Assembly (NCBI GenBank): GCA_017577365.1
Contig: PKRJ01000012.1
Span: forward strand, 1 to 64,000
From: Gammaproteobacteria bacterium
GTDB lineage: Bacteria > Pseudomonadota > Gammaproteobacteria > Steroidobacterales > Rariloculaceae
DNA: 64,000 nucleotides
Direction of reading: 5' to 3'
Shown here: in pieces, positions 43,881-52,604 of the stretch
How positions within the stretch are numbered: the first letter of the stretch is position 1
Layout of the letters: the number at the start of each line of letters is the position of its first letter
Translations under genes and position numbers: made by a program
The notes under the pieces: model-generated
What the model was told of the DNA's origin: nothing
Seen by the model: the letters and a program-made list of their open reading frames with translations, nothing else
Database searches by the model: none

Positions 43881-44411
43881 ATGACACATTCGATCGAACC
43901 CGCGAAGACCGGCCGCGCCAAATGCCGCGGTTGTAACCGTCCGATCGCGAAGGACGAGCTGCGGTTCGGCGAGCGCGTGACGAACGTCTTCGGCGACGGC
44001 GAAACCACGCTGTGGTTTCACTTGCGGTGTGCCGCGTTCAAGCGTCCCGAGACGTTCCTCGAAGCCCTCGCGGGTCGAAACGATATTCGTGACGCGCCGG
44101 AGCTCGCCGCGGCGGCGGACGAAGGTATTCGTCATCGACGATTGCCGCGCCTCCACGGCGCGGAGCGAGCCCCGACCGGACGCGCGCGCTGCCGCGCCTG
44201 CCGCCAGCCGATTGCGCGCGGCACGTGGCGGCTCCCGCTCGTCTACTTCGAGGAGTATCGCTTCGAGCCCTCGGGTTTCGTGCACGCGGGCTGCGCGCGC
44301 GACTACTTCGGCACGGCCGACTTGATCGAGCGCGTGCACTACTTCAACCCCGAGCTGACCGAGCAGGACCTTCGCGAGCTCGCGGAGGCTTGCGGCTCGC
44401 GCGTGGCATGA
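43881..44411 (+). CDS. Protein with two PARP-type zinc-finger-like units
   Basis: 176 residues. Two similar units are visible: KTGRAKCRGCNRPIAKDELRFG...WFHLRCA (about 9-53) and PTGRARCRACRQPIARGTWRLP...FVHAGCA (about 94-140). Each has the C-x2-C...H-x2-C pattern of PARP-like zinc fingers, which in eukaryotes bind DNA breaks. No catalytic PARP domain follows. The chosen ATG is at 43881; upstream frame is unsupported. Its stop overlaps the next gene as ATGA. Role in this organism is unknown. Confidence 0.7.
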   Translation: MTHSIEPAKTGRAKCRGCNRPIAKDELRFGERVTNVFGDGETTLWFHLRCAAFKRPETFLEALAGRNDIRDAPELAAAADEGIRHRRLPRLHGAERAPTGRARCRACRQPIARGTWRLPLVYFEEYRFEPSGFVHAGCARDYFGTADLIERVHYFNPELTEQDLRELAEACGSRVA

Positions 44412-45811
44412 CGATTGCACTCCCGGCAAAGATGAGACGCTTCGCCTTCGTCGCCGTCGCGGTGCTCGCCGCGGGCACCGCATCGGCGGAAGCCCCTCCC
44501 GACGACGCGCTCGCATCGTATGTCGCCGCGCCGGACGAGACCTTCTCCTGGCACGTCCGTGCCCGTCACACGCTGCCCGGCGCGGAGATCGTCGAGCTGC
44601 GGCTCCATTCGCAGACGTGGCGCGGCACGCTGTGGAAGCATCGCCTGCACCTGATCCTTCCCGACAATCTCGACCCGGATCTTCGTCAAGCCGTGCTCGT
44701 GATCGGCGGCGGCCGCTGGAGGGAAAGCTACGATGGCGCGGCTTCGCAGCCTCTCGACGACGATGCTGCGCTCTTCGTCGCGATCGCCGCCCGGCTCGAG
44801 TCGGTCGTCGCGGTCGTCGAGCAGGTCCCGTTCCAGCCGATCTTCGGGCTTCGCGAGGACGATCTGATCGCGCACACGTTCGAGCAGTATCTCGCGACCG
44901 GCGAGCCCGACTGGCCGCTGCTCCTCCCGATGGTCAAGGCGGCCGTGCGCGCGATGGATGCGGTGCAGGCGTTCGCCGCGTCCGATTGGCAGGTCGACAT
45001 CGATCGGTTCACCGTCGCCGGCGCGTCGAAACGCGGATGGACGACGTGGCTCACGGGCGCGACGGACCCTCGTGCGGCGCTGCTCGTGCCGATCGTCATC
45101 GACGTATTGAACTTCGAGCGGCATCTGCCGCATCAACGCGCGATGTGGGGCGTGCCGTCGGAGCAGATCGCACCCTATACGAGCCGCGGCCTCGACGACG
45201 TGCTGTCCTCGGCGCAAGGCGAAGCGCTGCGCCGCATCGTCGATCCTTACAGTTATCGCGAACGGCTGACGCAGCCGAAGCTCATCGTCGTCGCGACGAA
45301 CGACGCGTATTTTCCCGTCGACTCGCTGAACCTTTACTGGTCGAGCCTCGTCGGGCCGAAGAACGTGCTGTACCTGCCGAACCAGGACCACGACGCCGAG
45401 GATTTCGCCCGGCTGATTCCCGCGCTCGACGCGATGCACCGGCTGACCGCGACGGGGCAACACGCGCCGACGCTCGAATCGACGTTGGCGAACCGCCCCG
45501 GCCGCAACCTTCGGCTTTGCATACGCACGACGCCCGCGCCGATCGCCGTCGCGATCTGGTCCGCCGACAGCGAGGACCCGGACTTCCGCGACGAGACATT
45601 CACCCCGGCACCGGTCGGGCGCGACGGCGACGCATTCGTCGCGGAGATCGAACCGCCGAGCGGGGGCTTCCGTGCGTTCTTCGCCGAGGCCCTCCTCGAC
45701 GGCCCGAACGGACCCTACCTGCTGTCGACCAACGTTCGCGTGATCGGCCGCGACGGCGCGCCGCCCGCGTTCGCCGCTCCCGCCGACGAGCACGCGAAGG
45801 CGTGCGCGTAA
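44408..45811 (+). CDS. PhoPQ-activated pathogenicity-related (PqaA-like) protein, exported
   Basis: 467 residues. A signal peptide covers about 1-27. The PqaA-type alpha/beta-hydrolase features are FTVAGASKRGWTTWLTGA (the SKRGW nucleophile-elbow region), VDVLNFERHL-like segment, LTQPKLIVVATNDAYF and LPNQDHD. The family was named for a PhoP/PhoQ-activated Salmonella gene; the enzymatic substrate is not known. The start lies inside the zinc-finger gene's stop, so the two are translationally coupled despite unlike functions. Confidence 0.85.
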   Translation: MTIALPAKMRRFAFVAVAVLAAGTASAEAPPDDALASYVAAPDETFSWHVRARHTLPGAEIVELRLHSQTWRGTLWKHRLHLILPDNLDPDLRQAVLVIGGGRWRESYDGAASQPLDDDAALFVAIAARLESVVAVVEQVPFQPIFGLREDDLIAHTFEQYLATGEPDWPLLLPMVKAAVRAMDAVQAFAASDWQVDIDRFTVAGASKRGWTTWLTGATDPRAALLVPIVIDVLNFERHLPHQRAMWGVPSEQIAPYTSRGLDDVLSSAQGEALRRIVDPYSYRERLTQPKLIVVATNDAYFPVDSLNLYWSSLVGPKNVLYLPNQDHDAEDFARLIPALDAMHRLTATGQHAPTLESTLANRPGRNLRLCIRTTPAPIAVAIWSADSEDPDFRDETFTPAPVGRDGDAFVAEIEPPSGGFRAFFAEALLDGPNGPYLLSTNVRVIGRDGAPPAFAAPADEHAKACA

Positions 45812-45819
45812 CGCCGGCC

Positions 45820-45835
45820 TGGCACGGGCCTTGCA
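45820..45835 (+). promoter_or_regulatory. Sigma-54 (-24/-12) promoter for the DUF4168 gene
   Basis: Plus-strand TGGCACGGGCCTTGCA is the best -24 box of the set (TGGCAC), with correct spacing. It begins nine bases after the PqaA-like stop and lies 40 bases before the ATG at 45875. Confidence 0.8.
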
Positions 45836-45874
45836 CCAATCTCGGCTTTCGTACGTCCCTGGAAGGAGCTTTCG

Positions 45875-46261
45875 ATGAGAGGCCCAGTCATTGCCGCCGC
45901 CGCCCTATTCCTCTGCGGCTCGTTCGCTCAAGCCCAACAGCCCTCGCCCCCGCCCGCCGAGCCCGCGCCCGGCGCCGAGCCGGGGCTGGCGCAGCCGATT
46001 ACCGACGACGAGCTCGAGACGTTCGCGGATATCTACGTCGAGCTCGAGAAGGCCTTGAGCACCTTCGAGGAAGAGCTCGCGGCCGCGGAGAACGAGCAAC
46101 AAGCGCAAGAAGCGCAAGCTCGCATGCAGCAGAAGAGCTTCGATACGATCGCCGAGCACGGCTGGACGCCGACGCAATACAACCGCGTCGTGCAGGCGGT
46201 GAACAACGATCCGAACCTGCTGCAGAAGGCCGTCGCGCTGATCGAGGACCGCAGGTCATAG
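45875..46261 (+). CDS. DUF4168 protein, exported
   Basis: 128 residues. A signal peptide (about 1-21, ending QAQ) precedes a Pro/Ala linker and a DUF4168 domain with ITDDELETFADIYVELEKAL and a Glu/Gln coiled coil ending in FDTIAEHGWTPTQYNRVVQA. AAGGAG precedes the ATG. Periplasmic or surface. Function unknown. Confidence 0.85.
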   Translation: MRGPVIAAAALFLCGSFAQAQQPSPPPAEPAPGAEPGLAQPITDDELETFADIYVELEKALSTFEEELAAAENEQQAQEAQARMQQKSFDTIAEHGWTPTQYNRVVQAVNNDPNLLQKAVALIEDRRS

Positions 46262-46279
46262 GCCTCGCGCGCCGCGTCG

Positions 46280-48679
46280 TCAGCGTCGAAGCTCTCGCCG
46301 CTCGGCTTCCGCGACGCGGCGCTTCACGGCGATGAAGCTGTCCGGGCTCACGGAAATCGAGTCGATGCCGCACTCGACGAGGAAGTCCGCGAACTCCGGG
46401 TGATCGCTCGGCGCTTGCCCGCACAGGCCGACCTTCCGACCGGCCGCGTGCGCGGCGTCGATCACGGTGCGGATCATCCATTTCACCGCCTCGTCGCTTT
46501 CGTCGAACAGCTCGGCGAGATCGGCGGAGTCTCGATCGACGCCGAGCGTCAACTGCGTGAGGTCGTTCGAGCCGATCGAGAAGCCGTCGAACCGCTCCGC
46601 GAACTCGCGCGCGAGGATGACGTTCGACGGAATCTCGCACATCACGTAGACCTCGAGCCCGTCGCGGCCGCGCTCGAGACCGTGCTCGGCCATTACGGCG
46701 AGCACGCGGTCGGCCTCGGCCGGCGTTCGGCAGAACGGGATCATCACGACGACGTTGCGAAAGCCGAGCGTCTCGCGCAGACGTTTCAGCGCTCGGCATT
46801 CGAGCGCGAAGCCGTCGCGGTATCTCGGCGAGTAGTACCGCGAGGCGCCGCGGAAGCCGAGCATCGGGTTTTCCTCCGCCGGCTCAAACTCGGCACCGCC
46901 GATGAGGTTCGCGTACTCGTTCGTCTTGAAGTCGCTCGTGCGGACGATCACGGGGTTCGGGTAGTAGACCGCCGCGATGCGAGCGAGCGCGCGAGACAAA
47001 CGATCGACGAAGAACTCCGCCTTGTCGTCGTATCCGCGCGTCAGCTCCTCGATGCGGCGGCGTGCGTCGTCATCCGAGAGCCGCTCGAAATGCGCGAGCG
47101 CCATCGGATGCGCCTTGATCTCGCGGTTGATCACGAACTCCATGCGCGCGAGACCGACGCCGTCGGCGGGCAGCCGCCACCAGCGCAGCGCTCCGGCCGG
47201 ATTCGCGAGGTTGAGCATGATCTTCGTGCGGGTCCGAGGGATCGCGCCGACGTCGAGGTCCTCGACGTCGACGTCCGCGATGCCTTCGTAGACGTACCCG
47301 ACGTCCCCTTCCGCGCACGAGACCGTCACGGCTTGTCCATCCCTGAGAACCTCGGTCGCACGCCCCGTGCCCACGATCGCGGGCAACCCGAGCTCTCGGC
47401 TCACGATCGCCGCGTGCGACGTGCGGCCGCCGAGATCGGTCACGATCGCCGTCGCGCGCCTCATGATCGGTACCCAGTCGGGATCCGTCGTACGCGTCAC
47501 GAGCACGGCGCCGTCGGGGAAACGGCGAATGTCGCGTGCGCTCTCGATGACGCATACGGTGCCCGACACGATCGCATCGCCGATGCTCGCGCCGGTGAGG
47601 AGCGTCCGTCCCTTGTTCTTGATGCGATAGCTCTTGAGCGCCGCGGCCGCGCGCTGCCCGTGGACCGTCTCGGGTCTCGCCTGGACGACGAAAAGCTCGC
47701 CGGTCTCGCCGTCTTTCGCCCACTCGATATCCATCGGCATGCCGTAATGCCGCTCGATCTCGCACGCCCAACGCGCAAGCGCGAGGATCTCCTCGTCGTC
47801 GAGCACGTAGGCCTGCCGCTCGGCGTCCGTCGTCGGCACGCTCGCGGTGGGCTGCGCCGGATCGCTCGTGTAGATCATCTTTCGCGATTTCTCGCCGCGG
47901 CGCTTCTCGATGATCGGCACGAGCGACGACTGCGACAGCAACGGCTTGAAGACGAGATACTCGTCGGGATCGACGGCCCCCTGCACGACGTTCTCGCCGA
48001 GTCCCCACGCGGCGTCGATCAGCACGACCCGATCGAAGCCGGTCTCGGTGTCGATCGAGAACATCACGCCGGCGCTGCCGTGGTCCGCGCGGACCATGCG
48101 CTGCACGCCGACGGAGAGCGCGACCTTCATGTGATCGAAGCCGTGCGCCCGGCGATACGCGATCGCGCGGTCCGTGAACAGCGACGCATAACAGCGCCGG
48201 CACGCGTCGAGCAGCGGGCCTTCGCCGCGAACGTTCAGGAAGCTTTCCTGCTGGCCCGCGAAGCTCGCCTCGGGCAGATCCTCGGCGGTCGCGCTCGAGC
48301 GCACTGCGACGTCGATATCGGCGCGTCCGGCGCGCTCACCGAGCCGGCGATACGCGGCGACGATCGCGTCGGCCAGCGCCTCGGGCCACTTCCCGCGAAG
48401 CATCGCTTCGCGGATCTTGCGGCCGACCTCGGACAGCTCGGCGCGCCCCGCCTCGAGATCGGCGAGCGCAGAGCGGATGATCTCGTCGAGGCCATTCACG
48501 AGGACGAACAGGCGGTACGCGTCGGCCGTCGTCGCGAAGCCGTCCGGCACGTTCACACCCCGTTCTCCGAGATGGCGAAGCATCTCGCCGAGCGAAGCGT
48601 TCTTGCCGCCGACGCGCGCGACGTCGTCGCGGCCGACGGAGGTCAGATCGAGGACGAGCGGCTCGGTCGTTTCGGCCAT
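46280..48679 (-). CDS. ppsA: Phosphoenolpyruvate synthase
   Basis: 799 residues. Domains in order: N-terminal ATP-grasp (GGKNASLGEM; RSSATAEDLP), phosphohistidine domain with His422 in GGRTSHAAIVSRELGLPA, and C-terminal PEP-utilising barrel with MIPFCRTPAEA and GSNDLTQLTLGVDRD. It makes PEP from pyruvate and ATP, for gluconeogenesis; this helps growth on acetate, lactate or C3 compounds. The ATG at 48679 was taken because an earlier one adds only three residues without family support. Confidence 0.95.
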   Translation of the reverse strand: MAETTEPLVLDLTSVGRDDVARVGGKNASLGEMLRHLGERGVNVPDGFATTADAYRLFVLVNGLDEIIRSALADLEAGRAELSEVGRKIREAMLRGKWPEALADAIVAAYRRLGERAGRADIDVAVRSSATAEDLPEASFAGQQESFLNVRGEGPLLDACRRCYASLFTDRAIAYRRAHGFDHMKVALSVGVQRMVRADHGSAGVMFSIDTETGFDRVVLIDAAWGLGENVVQGAVDPDEYLVFKPLLSQSSLVPIIEKRRGEKSRKMIYTSDPAQPTASVPTTDAERQAYVLDDEEILALARWACEIERHYGMPMDIEWAKDGETGELFVVQARPETVHGQRAAAALKSYRIKNKGRTLLTGASIGDAIVSGTVCVIESARDIRRFPDGAVLVTRTTDPDWVPIMRRATAIVTDLGGRTSHAAIVSRELGLPAIVGTGRATEVLRDGQAVTVSCAEGDVGYVYEGIADVDVEDLDVGAIPRTRTKIMLNLANPAGALRWWRLPADGVGLARMEFVINREIKAHPMALAHFERLSDDDARRRIEELTRGYDDKAEFFVDRLSRALARIAAVYYPNPVIVRTSDFKTNEYANLIGGAEFEPAEENPMLGFRGASRYYSPRYRDGFALECRALKRLRETLGFRNVVVMIPFCRTPAEADRVLAVMAEHGLERGRDGLEVYVMCEIPSNVILAREFAERFDGFSIGSNDLTQLTLGVDRDSADLAELFDESDEAVKWMIRTVIDAAHAAGRKVGLCGQAPSDHPEFADFLVECGIDSISVSPDSFIAVKRRVAEAERRELRR

Positions 48680-48814
48680 ATCGAGCACGTTAAGCCGTCG
48701 CCGTCGTTCCGGCCCATCCGCGAATCTACGTAGCGACTAGCGACGCCCCGCGGTCGGACGCGACGGAGCGTTTCCGATGGTCGCGAGGCTCCGGGCTCGG
48801 CGGCCGGGTGCGTT

Positions 48815-50140
48815 TCAGATCAGAGCGACCCGGCCCGTGCTGTTCTCGATGCCTTCGAGATCGATGCCGCCAACCTCGCCGAGCCCGACCATCAGGTTCG
48901 CGATCGGCGTCGGGTCCGGCATCGCGATGTGTCGGCCGCCCGCGACCCGACCCGCGGCGCCGCCCGCGAGCAGGATCGGCAAGCGCGATCGATCGTGCTT
49001 GTTGCCCTCGCTCATCCCGCTTCCGTAAAGGATCAGCGAGTGATCGAGCAGTGAGCCGTCGCCGTCCGGGGTATCGCGCAGCTTCTCGACGAAATCGGCG
49101 AAGAGCCCGAGCTGATACGCGTTGATCTTCGCGTATTTCTCGAGCTGGGTCGGATGATTCTGGTGGTGCGAGACGATATGGTGCGACTCGGCCACGCCGA
49201 TCTGCGGGAAGTTGATCGCGCTCGCCTCGACGCCTTTCATGAACGTGAAGACGCGCGTGACGTCCGCGCGGAACGCGAGCACGACGAGGTCGTACATCAA
49301 CCGGACGTGCTCCTCGTAGTCGCTCGGCACGCCGGTCGGCGCCGCGGGCAAGTCTGCCTCGTCGTCGAGCCGCCGGCCCGCGAGCTCGATACGCCGCTCG
49401 AGCTCGCGAAGATTGTCGAGATAGTCGTCGAGCGTCGCGCGGTCGCTCGGGCCGAGCTCGCCGCGAAGCTTCGCGGCCGCTTCCTTGATCGAATCGAGCA
49501 CGCTGCGCTTCGCCGCGCGGCGTTCAGCGCGCTGCGCGGGCGTGCCGCTCTCGCCGAAAAGCCGCTCGAACACGGCCTGCGGATTGAGCTCCATCGGCAA
49601 CGGCGACGTCGGCGTGCGCCACGACAGCGTGTTCATGTAGATGCAGCTGAACCCGTACGCGCACGAGCCCGGCGAGCCGCTCATGTCCTCGATGCCGAGC
49701 TCGAGCGAAGGCAGCGCCGTATCGCCGCCGAGCACGTCGACGAAGTGCTGATCGATCGTCTTCGCCGCGCGCACGTCCGCGCCTTCCGTCTTCTTGATCG
49801 ACCCGCCGTGCAGCCACAGCGACGTCGCGCTGTGGTGCTCCGACTGCGGCGCCGCGGCGAGGCCGGTGACGACGTTGATCCGATCGCGAAGCGTCTCGAA
49901 ACGCGCGAGCAGCGGCGGGAGCTCGAGCTTCTCCGACGGCCCCGGCCGGAAGATCTCGTCGCGAATGCCGTTCGGCACGTAGATCGCACCGAAGCGAAGC
50001 TGCGGGCGGGCGGCACTGCGCTCGGATGCGGTCTGCGCGAGCGCGGGAACCATCGCATCGAGCAGCGGCAGGCCGACCGCGACGCCGAGCGCGCCGCGCA
50101 GAACCGTTCGACGCGACAAGTGCTTTCTCGTGACGATCAT
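48815..50140 (-). CDS. DUF1552 protein with Tat signal
   Basis: 441 residues. The N-terminus has the twin-arginine motif SRRTVLRGALG and a hydrophobic h-region ending ALAQ, so it is exported folded. The body has the DUF1552 features (RFGAIYVPNGIRDEIF; HHIVSHHQNHPTQLEKYAKI). It is the last gene of a trio with the DUF1592 cytochrome-like lipoprotein and an ankyrin protein. Activity unknown. Confidence 0.88.
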   Translation of the reverse strand: MIVTRKHLSRRTVLRGALGVAVGLPLLDAMVPALAQTASERSAARPQLRFGAIYVPNGIRDEIFRPGPSEKLELPPLLARFETLRDRINVVTGLAAAPQSEHHSATSLWLHGGSIKKTEGADVRAAKTIDQHFVDVLGGDTALPSLELGIEDMSGSPGSCAYGFSCIYMNTLSWRTPTSPLPMELNPQAVFERLFGESGTPAQRAERRAAKRSVLDSIKEAAAKLRGELGPSDRATLDDYLDNLRELERRIELAGRRLDDEADLPAAPTGVPSDYEEHVRLMYDLVVLAFRADVTRVFTFMKGVEASAINFPQIGVAESHHIVSHHQNHPTQLEKYAKINAYQLGLFADFVEKLRDTPDGDGSLLDHSLILYGSGMSEGNKHDRSRLPILLAGGAAGRVAGGRHIAMPDPTPIANLMVGLGEVGGIDLEGIENSTGRVALI

Positions 50141-50152
50141 CGCTACCTCCGC

Positions 50153-52576
50153 TCAAGCGGCATCGTCCACGCCCCCCGCCTCGGTCATTCGAAACGGCAC
50201 GCTGCGGACGATGCCGAGCACGATCTCGCTGAACCGATAATTCGATTTCGCCGCGTCGCGAACGACCCCGCGCACCGCCGGCATATCCTCGGGCTCGAGC
50301 CCGCGCGCGAGCGCATAGGTCATCAGCTTCGCCGTGAACGTGCCGACGAAGATCTCGGGCCGCTCGACGAGCACGCGGCGCAGCGACGCGGGACTGCCGA
50401 TATCGGTGCCGTCGGGCAGCTTCGCGCTCGAATCGATCGGCCGGCCGCCGTCGGTGTCGCGCAACCGACCGACTGCATCGAACGGCTCGAGCGCGTACCC
50501 GGCGGGATCGATCGTCGCGTGACAACCGGCGCAGATCGGATCGGAGCTGTGACGCTCGAGCTGCTCGCGGATGCTCAGCGCCTCGCCCGGCGCCGCGGAC
50601 TCCTCGAGCGCCGGCACGTTCGGCGGCGGCGGCGAAGGCGGCGCGTTGAACAGATTGCTCATGACCCATTTGCCGCGCAGCACCGGCGACGTGCGCGTCG
50701 CGACCGACGTCAGGAACAGGATGCTGCCCTGACCGAGTAACCCTCCTCGGATCCCGTCGGGAACGGGGACGCGGCGAAACGCGTCGCCGAAGACTCCGCC
50801 GATGCCGTAATGCCGCGCGAGCCGCTCGTTCAGGAACGTGTAGTCGGCATCGATCAGCTCGAGCACGCTGCGGTCGCCGAGCAGCACGTGCTCGAGCGTG
50901 AGCTCGGTCTCGCGCAGCATGTCGTTCCGCAAGTTCGCGTCCCAGTCCGGGAATAGCAGAAGATCCGGCGTCTTGCCGCGGACCGACGCGAGCTGCAGCC
51001 ACTGCTCGGCGAAGCTCGTCACGAGCGAACGCGCCTTCGGATCCGCGAGCATCCGCCGCACCTGCCGCTCGAGCTCCGCCGGATCCGAAAGCCGTCCGCC
51101 GATCGCCGCGTCGAGCAGCTCGTCGTCGGGAATGCTGCTCCAGAGAAACAGCGCGAGCCGCGACGCGAGCGTGACATCGTCGAGCGGATAAGGCTCGCCC
51201 GGCGCCGTCCCCGGCGGAGGCGCGCTCGTCGGACGAAAGAGAACTTCCGGACCGCTCAAGATGCGCGCGAGCGCAAGCTCGATGCCCCGCTCGAAATCGC
51301 GGCCGTCGCCGCTGCCTATGGCATAGACCTCGAGCAACGCCGCGACGTCGTCGTCGGTCAACGGACGGCCGTACGCACGCCGTGCGAGACGCGTCAGGAT
51401 CGACTCTGCACACTCGAGATGCGGCAACGTGTCGCTCGGCCGGCACGTGAAAATGTTTCGCCGCACCGGCGTCTCGCCCGGTCCGGTCGCGTCGAACGGA
51501 CCGGTGACGAGCACGCGGAGAATGCGCGGCCAGCCGTACGCGTCGTTGCCGCGCGGCACGTCGTTGTCCCACGACTGAAGCAGCCGCTGATCGACGGCGA
51601 AGCTGCGCATCGCGAACGTGAAGCCGAGCTCGTGCTCGCCCGCGTCGATCCGAAGCCGCGTCTTGATCCGCTCGTTCGCCGCAGCGGTTGCCGAGCCCTG
51701 ATCCCGGTTCGACAGCGCGTCGTCCTCGCGGCCGCCGATCTCCGCGCGGTGCACGGGCACGCCGTCGAGCAGGATCTCGAACGTGAACGGCGTCTCGAAG
51801 CCCTCGAGGCCCCGCACCGTGCTCGCGGCCGCCTCCCACAGCTCGGGCCTGAGCTCGTATTCCCCGTCGACCGGAAAATAGTGCTTCACGACGAGGCCGC
51901 CGCGCGTGCCGAGCGGCAGACCTTCGATCCACTGGTTCTGCGAAAGATCGGGCGGCGGCTTGTACTCGGTCGCGCGCGGCTCGATGTCGGGGTTACCGAC
52001 GGCGATCTCCGCGATCCGCATGCCGACCGTCAGATACCGCTCGAGCAACAGCGGCGACGTTTTCAGCACGTCGGAGATATTGTCGAAGCCGTGCGTCGAG
52101 CTGTCGGCCGGCAGCATCGACTCGATGTCGATCGAAAGCCCGAGAAGATCCCGAACGGCGTTCGCGTACTGCGTGCGATTCAGACGGTGAAGCGGCATGC
52201 GGCCCGGCTTGGGGTTTGCGGCGGCCTCCGCGTCGAGCGAGGCCTCGAGGTACTCGACGAGCTTCGCGACGCTCTCGCGATCGGGACGCGGCCGGCCCGG
52301 AGGCGGCATCAGCCCGACGCGAAGCTTGTGGACGACGCCTTCCCAGACCGCAGGCGCCGCTCCGGGCGCGTCGAGCATCTCCACGTCGAGCACGAGACCG
52401 CCCTCGCGATCGAGCGGGTTATGGCAGTCTCGGCAGTACTTCCGGACGACGTCGCGATGCTCCGCGAGCGCCGCATCCGGCGTGCGCCCGCAGCCCGCGG
52501 CGACGAGCGCGAGACCCGCCGCGACGACGAGTCGCGCGCAGAGCGACCCTCTCCCCAAGCGCCGTCGCGCCGTCAT
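50153..52576 (-). CDS. DUF1587/DUF1592/DUF1588/DUF1585 multi-domain c-type heme lipoprotein
   Basis: 807 residues. The lipobox ends at Cys29 (VAAGC). Two heme c motifs are visible: C48RDCH52 near the N-terminus and C682AGCH686 near the C-terminus. Segments such as MPLHRLNRTQYANAVRDLLG, RFAEQWL-like and GLLGQGSILFLTS fit the DUF1587/1595/1592/1588/1585 set found in planctomycetes and some proteobacteria. A periplasmic redox protein; its substrate is unknown. It ends 12 bases before DUF1552 and begins 28 bases after the ankyrin gene. Confidence 0.88.
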   Translation of the reverse strand: MTARRRLGRGSLCARLVVAAGLALVAAGCGRTPDAALAEHRDVVRKYCRDCHNPLDREGGLVLDVEMLDAPGAAPAVWEGVVHKLRVGLMPPPGRPRPDRESVAKLVEYLEASLDAEAAANPKPGRMPLHRLNRTQYANAVRDLLGLSIDIESMLPADSSTHGFDNISDVLKTSPLLLERYLTVGMRIAEIAVGNPDIEPRATEYKPPPDLSQNQWIEGLPLGTRGGLVVKHYFPVDGEYELRPELWEAAASTVRGLEGFETPFTFEILLDGVPVHRAEIGGREDDALSNRDQGSATAAANERIKTRLRIDAGEHELGFTFAMRSFAVDQRLLQSWDNDVPRGNDAYGWPRILRVLVTGPFDATGPGETPVRRNIFTCRPSDTLPHLECAESILTRLARRAYGRPLTDDDVAALLEVYAIGSGDGRDFERGIELALARILSGPEVLFRPTSAPPPGTAPGEPYPLDDVTLASRLALFLWSSIPDDELLDAAIGGRLSDPAELERQVRRMLADPKARSLVTSFAEQWLQLASVRGKTPDLLLFPDWDANLRNDMLRETELTLEHVLLGDRSVLELIDADYTFLNERLARHYGIGGVFGDAFRRVPVPDGIRGGLLGQGSILFLTSVATRTSPVLRGKWVMSNLFNAPPSPPPPNVPALEESAAPGEALSIREQLERHSSDPICAGCHATIDPAGYALEPFDAVGRLRDTDGGRPIDSSAKLPDGTDIGSPASLRRVLVERPEIFVGTFTAKLMTYALARGLEPEDMPAVRGVVRDAAKSNYRFSEIVLGIVRSVPFRMTEAGGVDDAA

Positions 52577-52604
52577 CGTCCTCTCCGCGCGCCGACGGCG
52601 CACG

